64,000 nucleotides of DNA from Pseudovibrio sp000156235 (GTDB taxonomy: Bacteria; Pseudomonadota; Alphaproteobacteria; Rhizobiales; Stappiaceae), in assembly GCF_000156235.1 (NCBI RefSeq), contig NZ_DS996809.1:1-64000 (forward strand), given 5' to 3'. The position numbers and the translations under genes were made by a program. Position 1 is the stretch's first letter; every line of letters starts with the position of its first letter. Below are positions 34,001 to 43,015 of the stretch, piece after piece. Under the pieces are notes generated by a model. The model ran no database searches, was not told where the DNA came from, and worked only from the letters and a program-made list of their open reading frames with translations.

Positions 34001-35020
34001 ATGAAAGTACGCGGTATTTTAAGCGGCGTTTTGATGGGCGCAGCAGTTCTGACCGGAACGTTAGCGACCACAGCATCAGCAGAAGAGAAGATCACCGTTG
34101 GCGCCCTGCGCTTTACTTCTCATGCCGCAAATTTTGTTGCATTTGAAAAAGGTTACTTCAAAGACGCCGGTCTGGACGTGGAATTCAAGTTCTTCCAGGC
34201 CGCGCAGCCAATGGCGCTTGCGATTGCATCTGGCGACGTTGATTTTGGTCTTACTGCAATTTCCGGTGGTCTGATCAGCCTTGCAGACAAGGGTGCTGTG
34301 AAGGTGATTGGTGGGGCGCTGCAGGAAGAAGATGGCATTGATGGCCAGATGATCCTTGCTTCCAAAGCTGCGTATGATGCTGGCCTGAAAACACCTGCAG
34401 ACCTGAAGGGCAAAAGCTTTGGTGTGACCACTGCCGGTTCTTCCTTCCACTACATGGCGCACAAGATTGCTGACAAGGAAGGATTTGACCGCAAAGACAT
34501 CAAAATCCGCCCTCTACAGAAGGTTGGGGCTGTGATTGGTGCGCTAAAGAGCGGTCAGATCGATGCATGGTCCATCGTTCCGCACATTGCCAAAGGCTTG
34601 GCAAAGTCTCCTCAGGTGGAAGTGATCGGTAAGGTGTCTGACTATGTGCCGAACTACCAGGTGACCACAGTTTTCACCTCCACGAAAAACACCAGTAACA
34701 ATCCTGAGCTGGTTAAAACCTTCCTTGGCGCTTACTCCAAGGGCGCGGCAGATTTCAATGCGGCTCTGGTTGATAAATCCGCAGGTGATGCTGCTGCAGA
34801 GGACATGGTGAAGCTTATTCACAAGTACGTTTATGCAGATCGTCCATATGAGAAAGCTGCACCTTCCATTCGCAACGGTGCGATGCGTCTGAATGAAGGT
34901 GCTGCCTTGAACATGGCGAGTGTTGAAGATCAGCTCAACTGGTTCAAGAGCGAAAAGCTCGTGCCAGCTGGCGTAACACTCGACAAGCTGGTTGACGCGA
35001 AGTTCGTCGAAACCTTCTAA
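34001..35020 (+). CDS. ABC transporter substrate-binding protein, NitT/TauT family
   Basis: A 339-residue periplasmic protein (SsuA/TauA/ThiY-like). Signal peptide of about 27 residues ending TTASAEE; then ITVGALRFTSHAANFVAFEKGYFKDAGLDVEF and the SGDVDFGLTAISGG and GSSFHYMAHKI motifs typical for the family. It probably binds an alkanesulfonate, nitrate, pyrimidine precursor or a similar small anion or aromatic. ATG 34001 has GAGGATAG in front; an earlier TTG start would spoil the signal peptide. Confidence 0.9.
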   Translation: MKVRGILSGVLMGAAVLTGTLATTASAEEKITVGALRFTSHAANFVAFEKGYFKDAGLDVEFKFFQAAQPMALAIASGDVDFGLTAISGGLISLADKGAVKVIGGALQEEDGIDGQMILASKAAYDAGLKTPADLKGKSFGVTTAGSSFHYMAHKIADKEGFDRKDIKIRPLQKVGAVIGALKSGQIDAWSIVPHIAKGLAKSPQVEVIGKVSDYVPNYQVTTVFTSTKNTSNNPELVKTFLGAYSKGAADFNAALVDKSAGDAAAEDMVKLIHKYVYADRPYEKAAPSIRNGAMRLNEGAALNMASVEDQLNWFKSEKLVPAGVTLDKLVDAKFVETF

Positions 35021-35081
35021 TCCAACACGGGTATTGGCCGTTATCGGGCAATACCCCTTCCCCATAATCCGGTTGGATTAC

Positions 35082-35849
35082 ATGCAAATTTCCATCGAAA
35101 ATCTTAGGCATTCCTACGGTTCTGTAGAGGTGCTCCAAGACATCAATCTGACTTTTGAGCCCGGTGAAATCGCCGTGATCATTGGTCCTTCGGGCTGTGG
35201 TAAATCGACCCTGCTGCGCTTAATGGGTGGGCTTGAAGAACCGAGCCAAGGCGCTGCCTACATTGCCGGGCAAGTACCTGAAGGCTCTCTCAATCCCCTC
35301 ACCTATATCTTTCAGGATTTCGCATTGCTGCCATGGCGTACTGTGGCAGGCAACATCTCTCTTGTGCTTGAGGATCACAAGCTGCCGAAGAAGGAGTGTG
35401 AAGCTATCATCACCGATGTGCTTGCACGCACCAACCTTTCTGAGTTTCATGATGCCCTTCCTCGCCAGCTCTCTGGCGGGATGAAGCAGCGTGTGGCCAT
35501 TGCACGAGCCCTTGCCGTACGCCCGGCTTTTTTACTGATGGACGAGCCGCTATCAGCTCTGGATAGCCAGACACGAGAACTGCTGATGGACGATCTGGTT
35601 GATTTGTGGGCGCGGGAGAAGTTCTCGGCTTGTTATGTGACCCACAATCTGGCTGAAGCGGTGCGTCTCGGACACAAGGTGATCGTGCTCTCGCGCCGCC
35701 CCGGAAAGGTGCGTGAGGTGGTTCAGATTGGCATGCCACTGGAACAGCGGCGCGAGCGGGCAGCAGAGCTGGAAGATGTTCAGCAGCAACTCTGGCACAT
35801 GATGCGCGAAGAAGCTCTGGCAGCAGACAGGGAGCTTGCTGATGTCTGA
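35082..35849 (+). CDS. ABC transporter ATP-binding protein, NitT/TauT family
   Basis: A 255-residue ATPase: Walker A IIGPSGCGKSTLLRLMGG (about residues 38-55), Q-loop YIFQDFALLPWRTV, signature LSGGMKQRVAIARAL, Walker B FLLMDEPLSALD, and H-loop CYVTHNLAEAV. It is SsuB/TauB-like. ATG 35082 is taken instead of an upstream start at 34992, since the N terminus MQISIENLRHSYG is standard. It sits between the binding protein and permease genes and overlaps the permease start. Confidence 0.92.
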   Translation: MQISIENLRHSYGSVEVLQDINLTFEPGEIAVIIGPSGCGKSTLLRLMGGLEEPSQGAAYIAGQVPEGSLNPLTYIFQDFALLPWRTVAGNISLVLEDHKLPKKECEAIITDVLARTNLSEFHDALPRQLSGGMKQRVAIARALAVRPAFLLMDEPLSALDSQTRELLMDDLVDLWAREKFSACYVTHNLAEAVRLGHKVIVLSRRPGKVREVVQIGMPLEQRRERAAELEDVQQQLWHMMREEALAADRELADV

Positions 35850-36642
35850 TCAGATAAATCGCAGAAAAGTTCCGTTTCGCGGTGGTGGCTTCAAACCGCG
35901 GCCTATCCGCTTTGTTGCGCCCTTCGTGTTTCTCGCGCTGGTGCTGTTCTGGGAGTTTGGTTCCCGCACTGGCTTGATCAGCAATCTGGTGTTGCCAGCA
36001 CCTTCTGAAGCCTTTCAGGCGTTTATGGATCTCTATCACTCCGGACTGCTTTGGAAGCATGTGAGCACCAGCCTTTACCGTCTGGTTTTTGGGTGGAGCA
36101 TTGGAACAGCGCTCGGTATTCTGGTTGGTTTGCTGATTGGGTTGTTTTCACTGGCACGAGCCAGCTTGCTGCCGCTCACATCAGCTTTCTTTCCCATTCC
36201 AAAGATCGCTTTGCTGCCGCTTTTCATCATCTGGTTCGGCATTGGCGAGGGTTCCAAGGTCGCAACGATCCTGTTTGGCACCTTCTTCCCCACTGTTATC
36301 GCGACCTATGGCGGCGTTGATAATGTGGAGCGTGGGTTGATCCGTATGGGGCAGTCCTTTGGGATGAGCTGGCTTTCTATTGTCAGGAAAATCATATTGC
36401 CGGGAGCCTTGCCCGCAATCCTCTCGGGCGCGCGTATCTCTGCCAGCATCGCTATCATCCTGTTGGTGGCGGCAGAAATGATCGGTGCCGAGTATGGCAT
36501 TGGTGCCTACGTACTGATGGCAGGATCTTTGTTTGCGACTGACCAGCTGATCGTCGGCGTGGCTATGCTTTCCGTTCTGGGGCTCTGCGTGAGCTGGTTG
36601 ATCGGGAAAGCTGAAAAAGCATTGTTGAGCTGGCGGGGATAG
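35842..36642 (+). CDS. ABC transporter permease, NitT/TauT family
   Basis: A 266-residue SsuC/TauC-like permease with about six membrane helices; FFPIPKIALLPLFIIWFGIG and GTFFPTVIATYGGVDNV are family signatures. Its ATG overlaps the ATPase stop by eight bases, indicating coupled translation. Third and last gene of this importer operon; a strong hairpin follows. Confidence 0.92.
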   Translation: MSDQINRRKVPFRGGGFKPRPIRFVAPFVFLALVLFWEFGSRTGLISNLVLPAPSEAFQAFMDLYHSGLLWKHVSTSLYRLVFGWSIGTALGILVGLLIGLFSLARASLLPLTSAFFPIPKIALLPLFIIWFGIGEGSKVATILFGTFFPTVIATYGGVDNVERGLIRMGQSFGMSWLSIVRKIILPGALPAILSGARISASIAIILLVAAEMIGAEYGIGAYVLMAGSLFATDQLIVGVAMLSVLGLCVSWLIGKAEKALLSWRG

Positions 36643-36654
36643 TCACTAAAAGAG

Positions 36655-36684
36655 AACCTCGCTGGAGATGACAGCGAGGTTTTA
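36655..36684. terminator. Bidirectional terminator
   Basis: AACCTCGCTG-GAGATGA-CAGCGAGGTT is a perfect 10-bp stem followed by TTT, between the permease gene and the convergent SRPBCC gene. Confidence 0.85.
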
Positions 36685-36688
36685 CATA

Positions 36689-37150
36689 TTACTCAGCGCT
36701 TGCGTTGCACGCGTCTTTGAAATGATGTTCAAACACGCTCACCCAGCCGTTGTTGTAGCTTTCACGCATTGTCGAGCCGATTTCGCCGAGCTTCTCCCAG
36801 TCATGGTGGCTCAAGACCACTTTTGTCCCCTCACCATCCTTCTCAAAAGTTACGTCAACGCAGGTTGCCATACTCTCAGGATTGTTGATGTGCCATAGAA
36901 CTGAAAGCGCTTTAGGTGGTTGAAAGAGCTTGATGGTGCCCCAATCATGACGTGTACCATCACCGGCAATTTCATAGAGTTTGCCGCCTTCTTTTTGCTC
37001 GCAGAAGACATCTGGCAGCTCTCCGCCGCTCATTGCTGTGACTGAATGAGTTTGGGTCGGCCACCATTTGCTAAAGTCACCAGTGAAAACCTCAAATGCC
37101 TTTTCCGGGGTGCAGTTCACTTTGATCATTTTCACCACTGGCGTGATCAT
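36689..37150 (-). CDS. SRPBCC / AHSA1-like domain protein
   Basis: A 153-residue single-domain START-superfamily protein: VNCTPEKAFEVFTGDFSKWW at the N terminus, the LPDVFCEQKEGGKLYEI beta hairpin, TKVVLSHHDWEKLG and the C-terminal helix GWVSVFEHHF. These bind hydrophobic ligands or act as cyclases or chaperone-like proteins; no specific role can be given. AGGAG abuts the first ATG (37156) but is six bases before ATG 37150, so the latter is the start. Confidence 0.85.
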   Translation of the reverse strand: MITPVVKMIKVNCTPEKAFEVFTGDFSKWWPTQTHSVTAMSGGELPDVFCEQKEGGKLYEIAGDGTRHDWGTIKLFQPPKALSVLWHINNPESMATCVDVTFEKDGEGTKVVLSHHDWEKLGEIGSTMRESYNNGWVSVFEHHFKDACNASAE

Positions 37151-37405
37151 TCTCATCTCCTGTTGAGCGGCGATTTCATTGGTTTAGCCTATCCAATGCC
37201 TTTGCAAGCCATAGACTGCCTTAGATTTTCATCCGCAAGTTGTCAAACTAGGAGGCCTTCTGCCAAAACTCAATGATGGCCTGCTCTTGTAGTTTGCCTC
37301 TATTGTTTCGCGGAAAACTAATCTGAAGGAAGATAGTGGCGGGCCGAAAAAAGGCATATTGCGGTCTTATCTCAGTCCAGATGCCATATCAGAAGAGGAC
37401 AAGTC

Positions 37406-38056
37406 ATGGTTTTGCGCATAAACGATACGATCCCTAATTTGACCGTTCCTACTGATCATGGAGAGATCAATCTGCACGATTGGGTCGGTGACAGCTGGGC
37501 GATCATTTTCTCTCACCCCAAGGACTTCACCCCGGTTTGCACCACGGAGTTTGGCGCAGTTGCCCAGTTGGGTGACGAATGGGCCAAACGAAATACCAAG
37601 GTTCTTGGTGTTTCCGTTGACGGTGTTGAGGACCACAAGAAGTGGAAAGTCGACATTGAGGCCGTTGGCGGCAGCAAACCTGATTTCGCGATCGTTGCGG
37701 ATGCGGGGCTTGAGATGGCAAAGGCCTTTGACATGTTGCCTGCAGAGTACGTTCTACCCGATGGTCGTACACCTGCAGATTCAGCTACTGTACGCTCTGT
37801 TTTCATCATCGGGCCTGACAAGCAGGTCAAGCTGATGATGACCTATCCGATGACAGTTGGCCGTAACTTCGCAGAAATCCTTCGCGCTTTGGATGGGCTT
37901 CAAATGTCCGCCAAAGGCGTTGCAACACCTGCTGACTGGACCGTTGGTGAGGATGTCATCGTACCACCAGCCGTCACTACAGAGGATGCTGAGAGCAAGT
38001 TTGGTGCTGTTAAAACCGTTCTGCCTTACCTGCGGTACGTGAACGCTCCGAACTAA
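37406..38056 (+). CDS. 1-Cys peroxiredoxin (Prx6 type)
   Basis: A 216-residue thioredoxin-fold peroxidase. The peroxidatic cysteine is C45 in FSHPKDFTPVCTTEFG, with the family Arg in RSVFIIGPD and the long C-terminal domain (PYPMTVGRNF-like segment YPMTVGRNFAEILRALD) typical of Prx6. No other cysteine is present, so it needs an external thiol for recycling. It reduces hydrogen and organic peroxides in the cytosol. AGAGG lies upstream of ATG. Monocistronic with a strong terminator. Confidence 0.95.
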   Translation: MVLRINDTIPNLTVPTDHGEINLHDWVGDSWAIIFSHPKDFTPVCTTEFGAVAQLGDEWAKRNTKVLGVSVDGVEDHKKWKVDIEAVGGSKPDFAIVADAGLEMAKAFDMLPAEYVLPDGRTPADSATVRSVFIIGPDKQVKLMMTYPMTVGRNFAEILRALDGLQMSAKGVATPADWTVGEDVIVPPAVTTEDAESKFGAVKTVLPYLRYVNAPN

Positions 38057-38081
38057 GCGCTCGAATTTTGAGCTTAAAGAA

Positions 38082-38114
38082 AAAGCCCCGTGGAGCAGAA
38101 CTCCACGGGGCTTT
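38082..38114. terminator. Bidirectional terminator
   Basis: A perfect 14-bp stem (38082-38095 with 38101-38114, AAAGCCCCGTGGAG and its complement) with loop CAGAA, flanked by A and T residues, between the convergent peroxiredoxin and ilvD genes. Confidence 0.95.
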
Positions 38115-38137
38115 GATAATTCAGATCTGCTTTACGC

Positions 38138-39985
38138 TTAGTCGACCTTGCGGACCGCGCCTTTTGCTGCGCTGGTTGTCATAGCAGCGTATGCTTTCAG
38201 CGCGGTAGAGACCTTACGGGTACGCTTTTCAGCTGGCTTCCAAGCGTCTTTGCCTTTGGCTTCCATTGCTGTACGGCGAGATGCAAGTTCTTCATCAGAA
38301 ACACGCATTTCGATCTTGCGGTTTGGAATGTCGATATCGATCATATCGCCTTCTTCCAGCAGACCGATGTTGCCGCCTTCTGCCGCTTCCGGAGATACGT
38401 GGCCGATGGACAGGCCAGAAGAACCACCAGAGAAGCGGCCATCGGTAACTAGCGCGCACGCTTTGCCGAGGCCTTTGGACTTGAGGTAACTGGTTGGGTA
38501 CAGCATTTCCTGCATGCCCGGACCACCGCGTGGACCTTCGTAGCGAATGAGAACGATGTCACCCTCTTTCACCTTGCCGGTCAGGATCGCGCTTACAGCT
38601 GAATCTTGAGATTCAAAGATGCGGGCTGGACCGGAGAACTTGAGGATGCTCTCATCTACGCCTGCGGTTTTAACGATACAGCCGTCTTCAGCAAGGTTGC
38701 CGAAGAGAACAGCCAGACCGCCGTCTTGAGAATAAGCGTGCTCTTTGGAGCGGATGACGCCGTTTTCGCGATCATCATCAACGCCTTCTTCATAGCGAGA
38801 GCTTTGAGAGAACGCGACCTGCGTTGGAACGCCGCCCGGCGCTGCGGAGAAGAATTCGCGCACGCTAGCGCTGTCGGTGCGTTTGATGTCCCAGCGCTCC
38901 AGAGCTTCGGCCATATCTTTCGCGTGAACCGACTTCACGGAGGTATCGATTAGGCCTGCGCGGTCGAGTTCACCCAGAATGCCGAGGATACCGCCTGCGC
39001 GGTGGACGTCTTCCATATGAACATTTTCAACGGAAGGAGCGACTTTACAGAGGACTGGCACCTGGCGGGACAAGCGATCGATGTCGTCCATGGTGAAGTC
39101 TATTTCACCTTCCTGAGCAGCAGCCAGCAGGTGCAGAACGGTGTTGGTGGAGCCACCCATGGCGATGTCCATTGTCATTGCGTTTTCAAAGGCTTTGAAG
39201 TTTGCAATGTTGCGCGGCAGAGCGTTTTCGTCGTTCTGTTCGTAATAGCGCTTGGCCAGATCCACGATCAGATGACCTGCTTCGATGAACAGACGTTTAC
39301 GGTCTGCGTGTGTTGCAAGCGTAGATCCGTTGCCCGGCAGGGACAGACCCAGAGCTTCGGTCAGACAGTTCATGGAGTTCGCGGTGAACATGCCTGAACA
39401 GGACCCACAAGTCGGGCATGCGCTGCGCTCGATGCTCTGAACATCGCTGTCAGAAACACTGTCATCGGCTGCGGCGATCATTGCGTCGACAAGGTCAACT
39501 TTGCGTTTTTCACCGTTTGCGAGCGTTACTTTGCCCGCTTCCATCGGTCCACCGGACACAAACACGGTTGGGATGTTGAGACGCAAAGACGCCATCAGCA
39601 TGCCCGGGGTGATCTTGTCACAGTTGGAGATACAGACCATGGCATCAGCGCAGTGTGCGTTGACCATGTACTCTACGGAGTCGGCGATCAGTTCACGAGA
39701 TGGCAGCGAATAGAGCATGCCGTCGTGGCCCATCGCGATGCCGTCGTCGACAGCGATGGTGTTGAACTCTTTTGCGATGCCGCCGGCCTGTTCGATTTCA
39801 CGAGCGACAAGCTGACCGAGGTCTTTCAAATGCACGTGGCCAGGCACGAACTGCGTGAAGGAGTTTACGACAGCAATAATCGGCTTGCCGAAGTCACCTT
39901 CCTTAACACCGGTTGCACGCCACAGACCTCTGGCGCCTGCCATGTTGCGGCCGTGTGTGGATGTGCGTGAACGATAGTTTGGCAT
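38138..39985 (-). CDS. ilvD: Dihydroxy-acid dehydratase
   Basis: A 615-residue Fe-S dehydratase, the same length as E. coli IlvD. Cysteine motifs CISNCDKITPGM and ACPTCGSCSGMFTANSMNC ligate the cluster; TDGRFSGGSSGLSIGHVSPE lies near the C terminus. It converts dihydroxy-acids to 2-keto acids in valine, isoleucine and leucine synthesis. ATG 39985 with GGGG upstream is preferred to TTG 39997. No other ilv gene is adjacent. Confidence 0.97.
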   Translation of the reverse strand: MPNYRSRTSTHGRNMAGARGLWRATGVKEGDFGKPIIAVVNSFTQFVPGHVHLKDLGQLVAREIEQAGGIAKEFNTIAVDDGIAMGHDGMLYSLPSRELIADSVEYMVNAHCADAMVCISNCDKITPGMLMASLRLNIPTVFVSGGPMEAGKVTLANGEKRKVDLVDAMIAAADDSVSDSDVQSIERSACPTCGSCSGMFTANSMNCLTEALGLSLPGNGSTLATHADRKRLFIEAGHLIVDLAKRYYEQNDENALPRNIANFKAFENAMTMDIAMGGSTNTVLHLLAAAQEGEIDFTMDDIDRLSRQVPVLCKVAPSVENVHMEDVHRAGGILGILGELDRAGLIDTSVKSVHAKDMAEALERWDIKRTDSASVREFFSAAPGGVPTQVAFSQSSRYEEGVDDDRENGVIRSKEHAYSQDGGLAVLFGNLAEDGCIVKTAGVDESILKFSGPARIFESQDSAVSAILTGKVKEGDIVLIRYEGPRGGPGMQEMLYPTSYLKSKGLGKACALVTDGRFSGGSSGLSIGHVSPEAAEGGNIGLLEEGDMIDIDIPNRKIEMRVSDEELASRRTAMEAKGKDAWKPAEKRTRKVSTALKAYAAMTTSAAKGAVRKVD

Positions 39986-40083
39986 TGAAAACCCCAATCT
40001 GGCGAAATGTTATCTACGCGTTGCGGTATAGTTAGTTTTATCGGACTAATTTGGCAACTTTTCTTCAGCTTACACCACTAAAG

Positions 40084-40106
40084 AGAAAAAGAGTACCCGC
40101 CGGTAC
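40084..40106 (-). terminator. Terminator downstream of the FAD oxidase pair
   Basis: Read on the minus strand, GTACC-GGCG-GGTAC is followed by TCTTTTTCTC. It lies about 70 bases beyond the stop of the last oxidase gene. Confidence 0.55.
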
Positions 40107-40175
40107 GCCTCTCCCCTTCTGTTCGCTTGAGCATTTCTCGGGTGTCGTCTGCCGGCGCCTCAAGTCTTCCTGGTT

Positions 40176-41477
40176 TTAGAAGCGGTTAAAGGCAAAACTG
40201 GAGAGATCGTGCCCCGCCAGTTTTCCTGTGAGCACGTCTGCCATAAGCCGCCCTATGGATGGACCGATTCCAAATCCGTGACCAGAAAAGCCCGTTACAA
40301 TGTGCAGGTTTTCCTGAGCAGGTGCCTGATCAATCACAGGCAGGAAGTCGGGCATTGCGTCAATCAGGCCGCCCCAAGCTGATTGGAGCTTGGTTCCTTT
40401 GAGCTGCGGGAACCGGTCTGCGAGGGCATGTGTCAGCGCCGCGAGTTCCTTTTGATCCGGCATGGAGTTCAGGACACGCATGGCTTCAAATGGTGTTGTA
40501 TCAGCTCCGTTCCAACGGCGCTTTTGCATCCAGTGGTCCGGATAGTTTTTCGGTGACCATGGTTTGATGCTGGTGCCCTTCAAGTTCTCCGCCATGTTTG
40601 GCAGCCACTGTTTCAGAAAGCGGAAGGAATCCAAGCCGATGTGGTGGGTCTGGTTGTTCTTGAGAGCCAGCGTGTAACCGCCATCCTGACGGCGGCGCAT
40701 GGCGAAGGTGTTGTCAGAAGCATTGGCAGGGAAGACATCCGGCACCGCTTCGGTTGCAGCCACTGTCAGCTCTACAGAGAGCTGTGGCAGCTTAATGCCT
40801 GCGTTGGCTGCAAACAGAGAGGACCACGCCCCACCGGCCAATATCACCTGTCCTGCTTTGATCTCGCCTTGCTCTGTTACAGCACCAACAACGTTGCCCC
40901 CGGACTTCACCAGCGTGCGGACCGCTGTGTTTTCGCAGATGACAGCTCCGAGGCGTTGCGCGGCTTTGGCGATGCCCAGTGTCGCTTGTCCGGGTTCAGC
41001 CCGGCCATCAGTGGCGGTGTGCATTCCACCAATCCAGCGACCTTCTTTGCCTTTGATGTCTTCGTGGACCTGTGCTCTTGAAATCATGCAGGTGTCGAGA
41101 TCGTACTTCCTGCCTAGCTGGACGAACTTCTCGAAGTTCTCCAGGTCCTCATGCTTTTCAGCAAGGTAGTAGACGCCCGTTGTGCTGTAGCCAAGATCTT
41201 CGCCAGTTTCTTTGCTCAGCTCTGCCCAGAGGCGGCGCGCTTCGATGGAAAGAGGAATTTCTGGCTCATCCCGGCCTTGCTGGCGGATCCAGCCCCAGTT
41301 GCGGCTGGACTGCTCACCCGCTACGCGGCCCTTTTCGCAGAGGGTAACACTGACGCCTTTCTTTGCGAGATAGTAGGCAGTGCAGACACCAATGATGCCT
41401 CCACCGATGATAAGCACGTCTGTTTCCTGCGGCTGCTCATCATGGAACTGCTGCGGTGTCTTTTCTGAATAAATCAC
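40176..41477 (-). CDS. FAD-dependent amino acid/amine oxidoreductase (DadA/DAO family), copy 2
   Basis: A 433-residue DAO-family flavoprotein: DVLIIGGGIIGVCTAYYLAK (FAD loop), EKGRVAGEQSSRNWGWIRQQ, and the C-terminal ATGFSGHGFG-like motif (IVTGFSGHGFGIGPSIGRLM). The family oxidises D-amino acids, sarcosine, glycine or N-methylated amines. GTG 41477 seems to be the start. It lies 18 bases after its paralog at 41496, and the two share long identical blocks, so they are a tandem duplication and may have divided substrates. Confidence 0.88.
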   Translation of the reverse strand: MIYSEKTPQQFHDEQPQETDVLIIGGGIIGVCTAYYLAKKGVSVTLCEKGRVAGEQSSRNWGWIRQQGRDEPEIPLSIEARRLWAELSKETGEDLGYSTTGVYYLAEKHEDLENFEKFVQLGRKYDLDTCMISRAQVHEDIKGKEGRWIGGMHTATDGRAEPGQATLGIAKAAQRLGAVICENTAVRTLVKSGGNVVGAVTEQGEIKAGQVILAGGAWSSLFAANAGIKLPQLSVELTVAATEAVPDVFPANASDNTFAMRRRQDGGYTLALKNNQTHHIGLDSFRFLKQWLPNMAENLKGTSIKPWSPKNYPDHWMQKRRWNGADTTPFEAMRVLNSMPDQKELAALTHALADRFPQLKGTKLQSAWGGLIDAMPDFLPVIDQAPAQENLHIVTGFSGHGFGIGPSIGRLMADVLTGKLAGHDLSSFAFNRF

Positions 41478-41495
41478 GTCACTAACTCAAGAAAC

Positions 41496-42836
41496 TTAGA
41501 TAAACGGTCCGAGCTCAATCTTGGAGCCATCGGAGAAACGGGAGTAACGGAAGCGGGTCAGGTCATACCCTGCTGGTTTACCCATCAACATATCCGCCAT
41601 GACGCGGCCTGCTGCAGGTCCGATACCAAAGCCATGGCCGGAGAATCCGGTTGCGATAAAGACACCTTGTTGCGTAGGCACTTCATCCATGATTGGGACA
41701 AAGTCTGGCATAGCATCAATCATTCCAGCCCAACTTTCTTCCAGCTGCAGATCTTTAAGCTGCGGGAAGCGATCGACCAGACGCTCCTGAATACGCTTCA
41801 AAGCTCTTGGACTAGGATCGGGATTCAGGACACGGCAGGTTTCGAACGGCGTGATTTCATCTCCTGTCCAACGGCGTTTGTGGCTCCAGGCATCCGGATA
41901 GTTCTTCGGCGCGTTCATGCCAAAGGTGATGCCTTTGAAAGATGCTTTGATTGCAGGAAGCCATTTGAAGAGGTGGCGGAAGGAATCCTTACCGATGTAG
42001 TGATCATGGATGTCACTCACTGCAAGGGTATAGCCCCCATCTACTCTTTTGCGGAATGCAAATGTGCCGTCTGCAGCATCGCCATTGAAGAGATCGGGCG
42101 CTGCTTTGGTCGCTGCCACAGTTGCACGTACGCACAGCTGCGGCATGGACACGCCGAGGTTTTGCGCGAAGAGTGATGACCATGCACCTGCTGCAATCAA
42201 CACTCGGTCTGCTTTGATTGTTCCCTTCTCCGTCACAGCACCGGTCAGCTTGCCACCTTCAAACTCCAGTGTTCTGACTGCGCAGTCCTCAACGATAACA
42301 GCGCCGTTACGCTCGGCAGCTCGCCCGATGGCAGGTACGGCGACCCAAGGTTCAGCACGACCATCACTTGGGGTGACCATACCGCCAATCCATTTACCTG
42401 GTTTGCCCGGAATTTCAGCGTAGATTTCATCTTTGCTCAGCAACCGCGTATCGAGCTGGTGCTGTTTGGCGAGTTCCAAAAAACTCTCGTAGCCTTTGAG
42501 TTCTTCTTCTTTCTCAGCCAGATAGTAGACACCGTGCTGGCGGAAACCGAGATCCTCACCGGTTTCCTTCATCAGTTGCTGCCAGAGCCGATTGCTTTCC
42601 ATGGAAATTGGAAGCTCAGCAGCATCCCTGCCCTGTTGGCGTACCCAGCCCCAGTTACGGCTGGACTGCTCGCCTGCAACGCGGCCTTTTTCGCAGAGGG
42701 TCACGTTCACACCCTTTTTCGCCAGCCAGTAGGCTGTACAGGTGCCGATAACGCCGCCGCCAATGATCAGAACATCCGTCTGCTCAGGAAGCTTGCCAAA
42801 AAACTGCTGCGGGGTGGAGCTGGTATAGGTCGCCAT
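41496..42836 (-). CDS. FAD-dependent amino acid/amine oxidoreductase (DadA/DAO family), copy 1
   Basis: A 446-residue paralog of the preceding protein, with DVLIIGGGVIGTCTAYWLAK, EKGRVAGEQSSRNWGWVRQQ and ATGFSGHGFGIGPAAGRVMA. It has a slightly longer C terminus (FSDGSKIELGPFI). Promoter-proximal gene of the pair; the region upstream holds an imperfect palindrome (CCTAAG...CTTAGG). No dedicated electron acceptor or transporter gene is adjacent, so the substrate is open. Confidence 0.88.
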   Translation of the reverse strand: MATYTSSTPQQFFGKLPEQTDVLIIGGGVIGTCTAYWLAKKGVNVTLCEKGRVAGEQSSRNWGWVRQQGRDAAELPISMESNRLWQQLMKETGEDLGFRQHGVYYLAEKEEELKGYESFLELAKQHQLDTRLLSKDEIYAEIPGKPGKWIGGMVTPSDGRAEPWVAVPAIGRAAERNGAVIVEDCAVRTLEFEGGKLTGAVTEKGTIKADRVLIAAGAWSSLFAQNLGVSMPQLCVRATVAATKAAPDLFNGDAADGTFAFRKRVDGGYTLAVSDIHDHYIGKDSFRHLFKWLPAIKASFKGITFGMNAPKNYPDAWSHKRRWTGDEITPFETCRVLNPDPSPRALKRIQERLVDRFPQLKDLQLEESWAGMIDAMPDFVPIMDEVPTQQGVFIATGFSGHGFGIGPAAGRVMADMLMGKPAGYDLTRFRYSRFSDGSKIELGPFI

Positions 42837-42914
42837 GAAGGTCTCGAGGAATCAGATCTGTAATTACAATCTGACGAACTTAGCAGGACTAAGATATCAC
42901 TGCACGAGCGTGTA

Positions 42915-42938
42915 CCTAAGCACTTAGTCGACCTTAGG
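42915..42938. promoter_or_regulatory. Possible operator upstream of the FAD oxidase pair
   Basis: CCTAAG (42915-42920) and CTTAGG (42933-42938) form an inverted repeat with an embedded CTAAG-CA-CTTAG half-overlap. Position 80-100 bases before the oxidase ATG fits a regulator site; the regulator is unknown. Confidence 0.3.
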
Positions 42939-42971
42939 ATTAGACCTTATAGGTAGGTTTTGTCTTCAAGG

Positions 42972-43008
42972 ACAAAAGCTGGCCTGAGAGCTGAGCGCTC
43001 CCAGGCCA
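42972..43008 (-). terminator. Terminator after the SDR gene
   Basis: Read on the minus strand, TGGCCTGGGAGC pairs with GCTCTCAGGCCA (one mismatch), followed by GCTTTTG. It lies eight bases beyond the SDR stop. Confidence 0.8.
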
Positions 43009-43015
43009 TAAAAAC

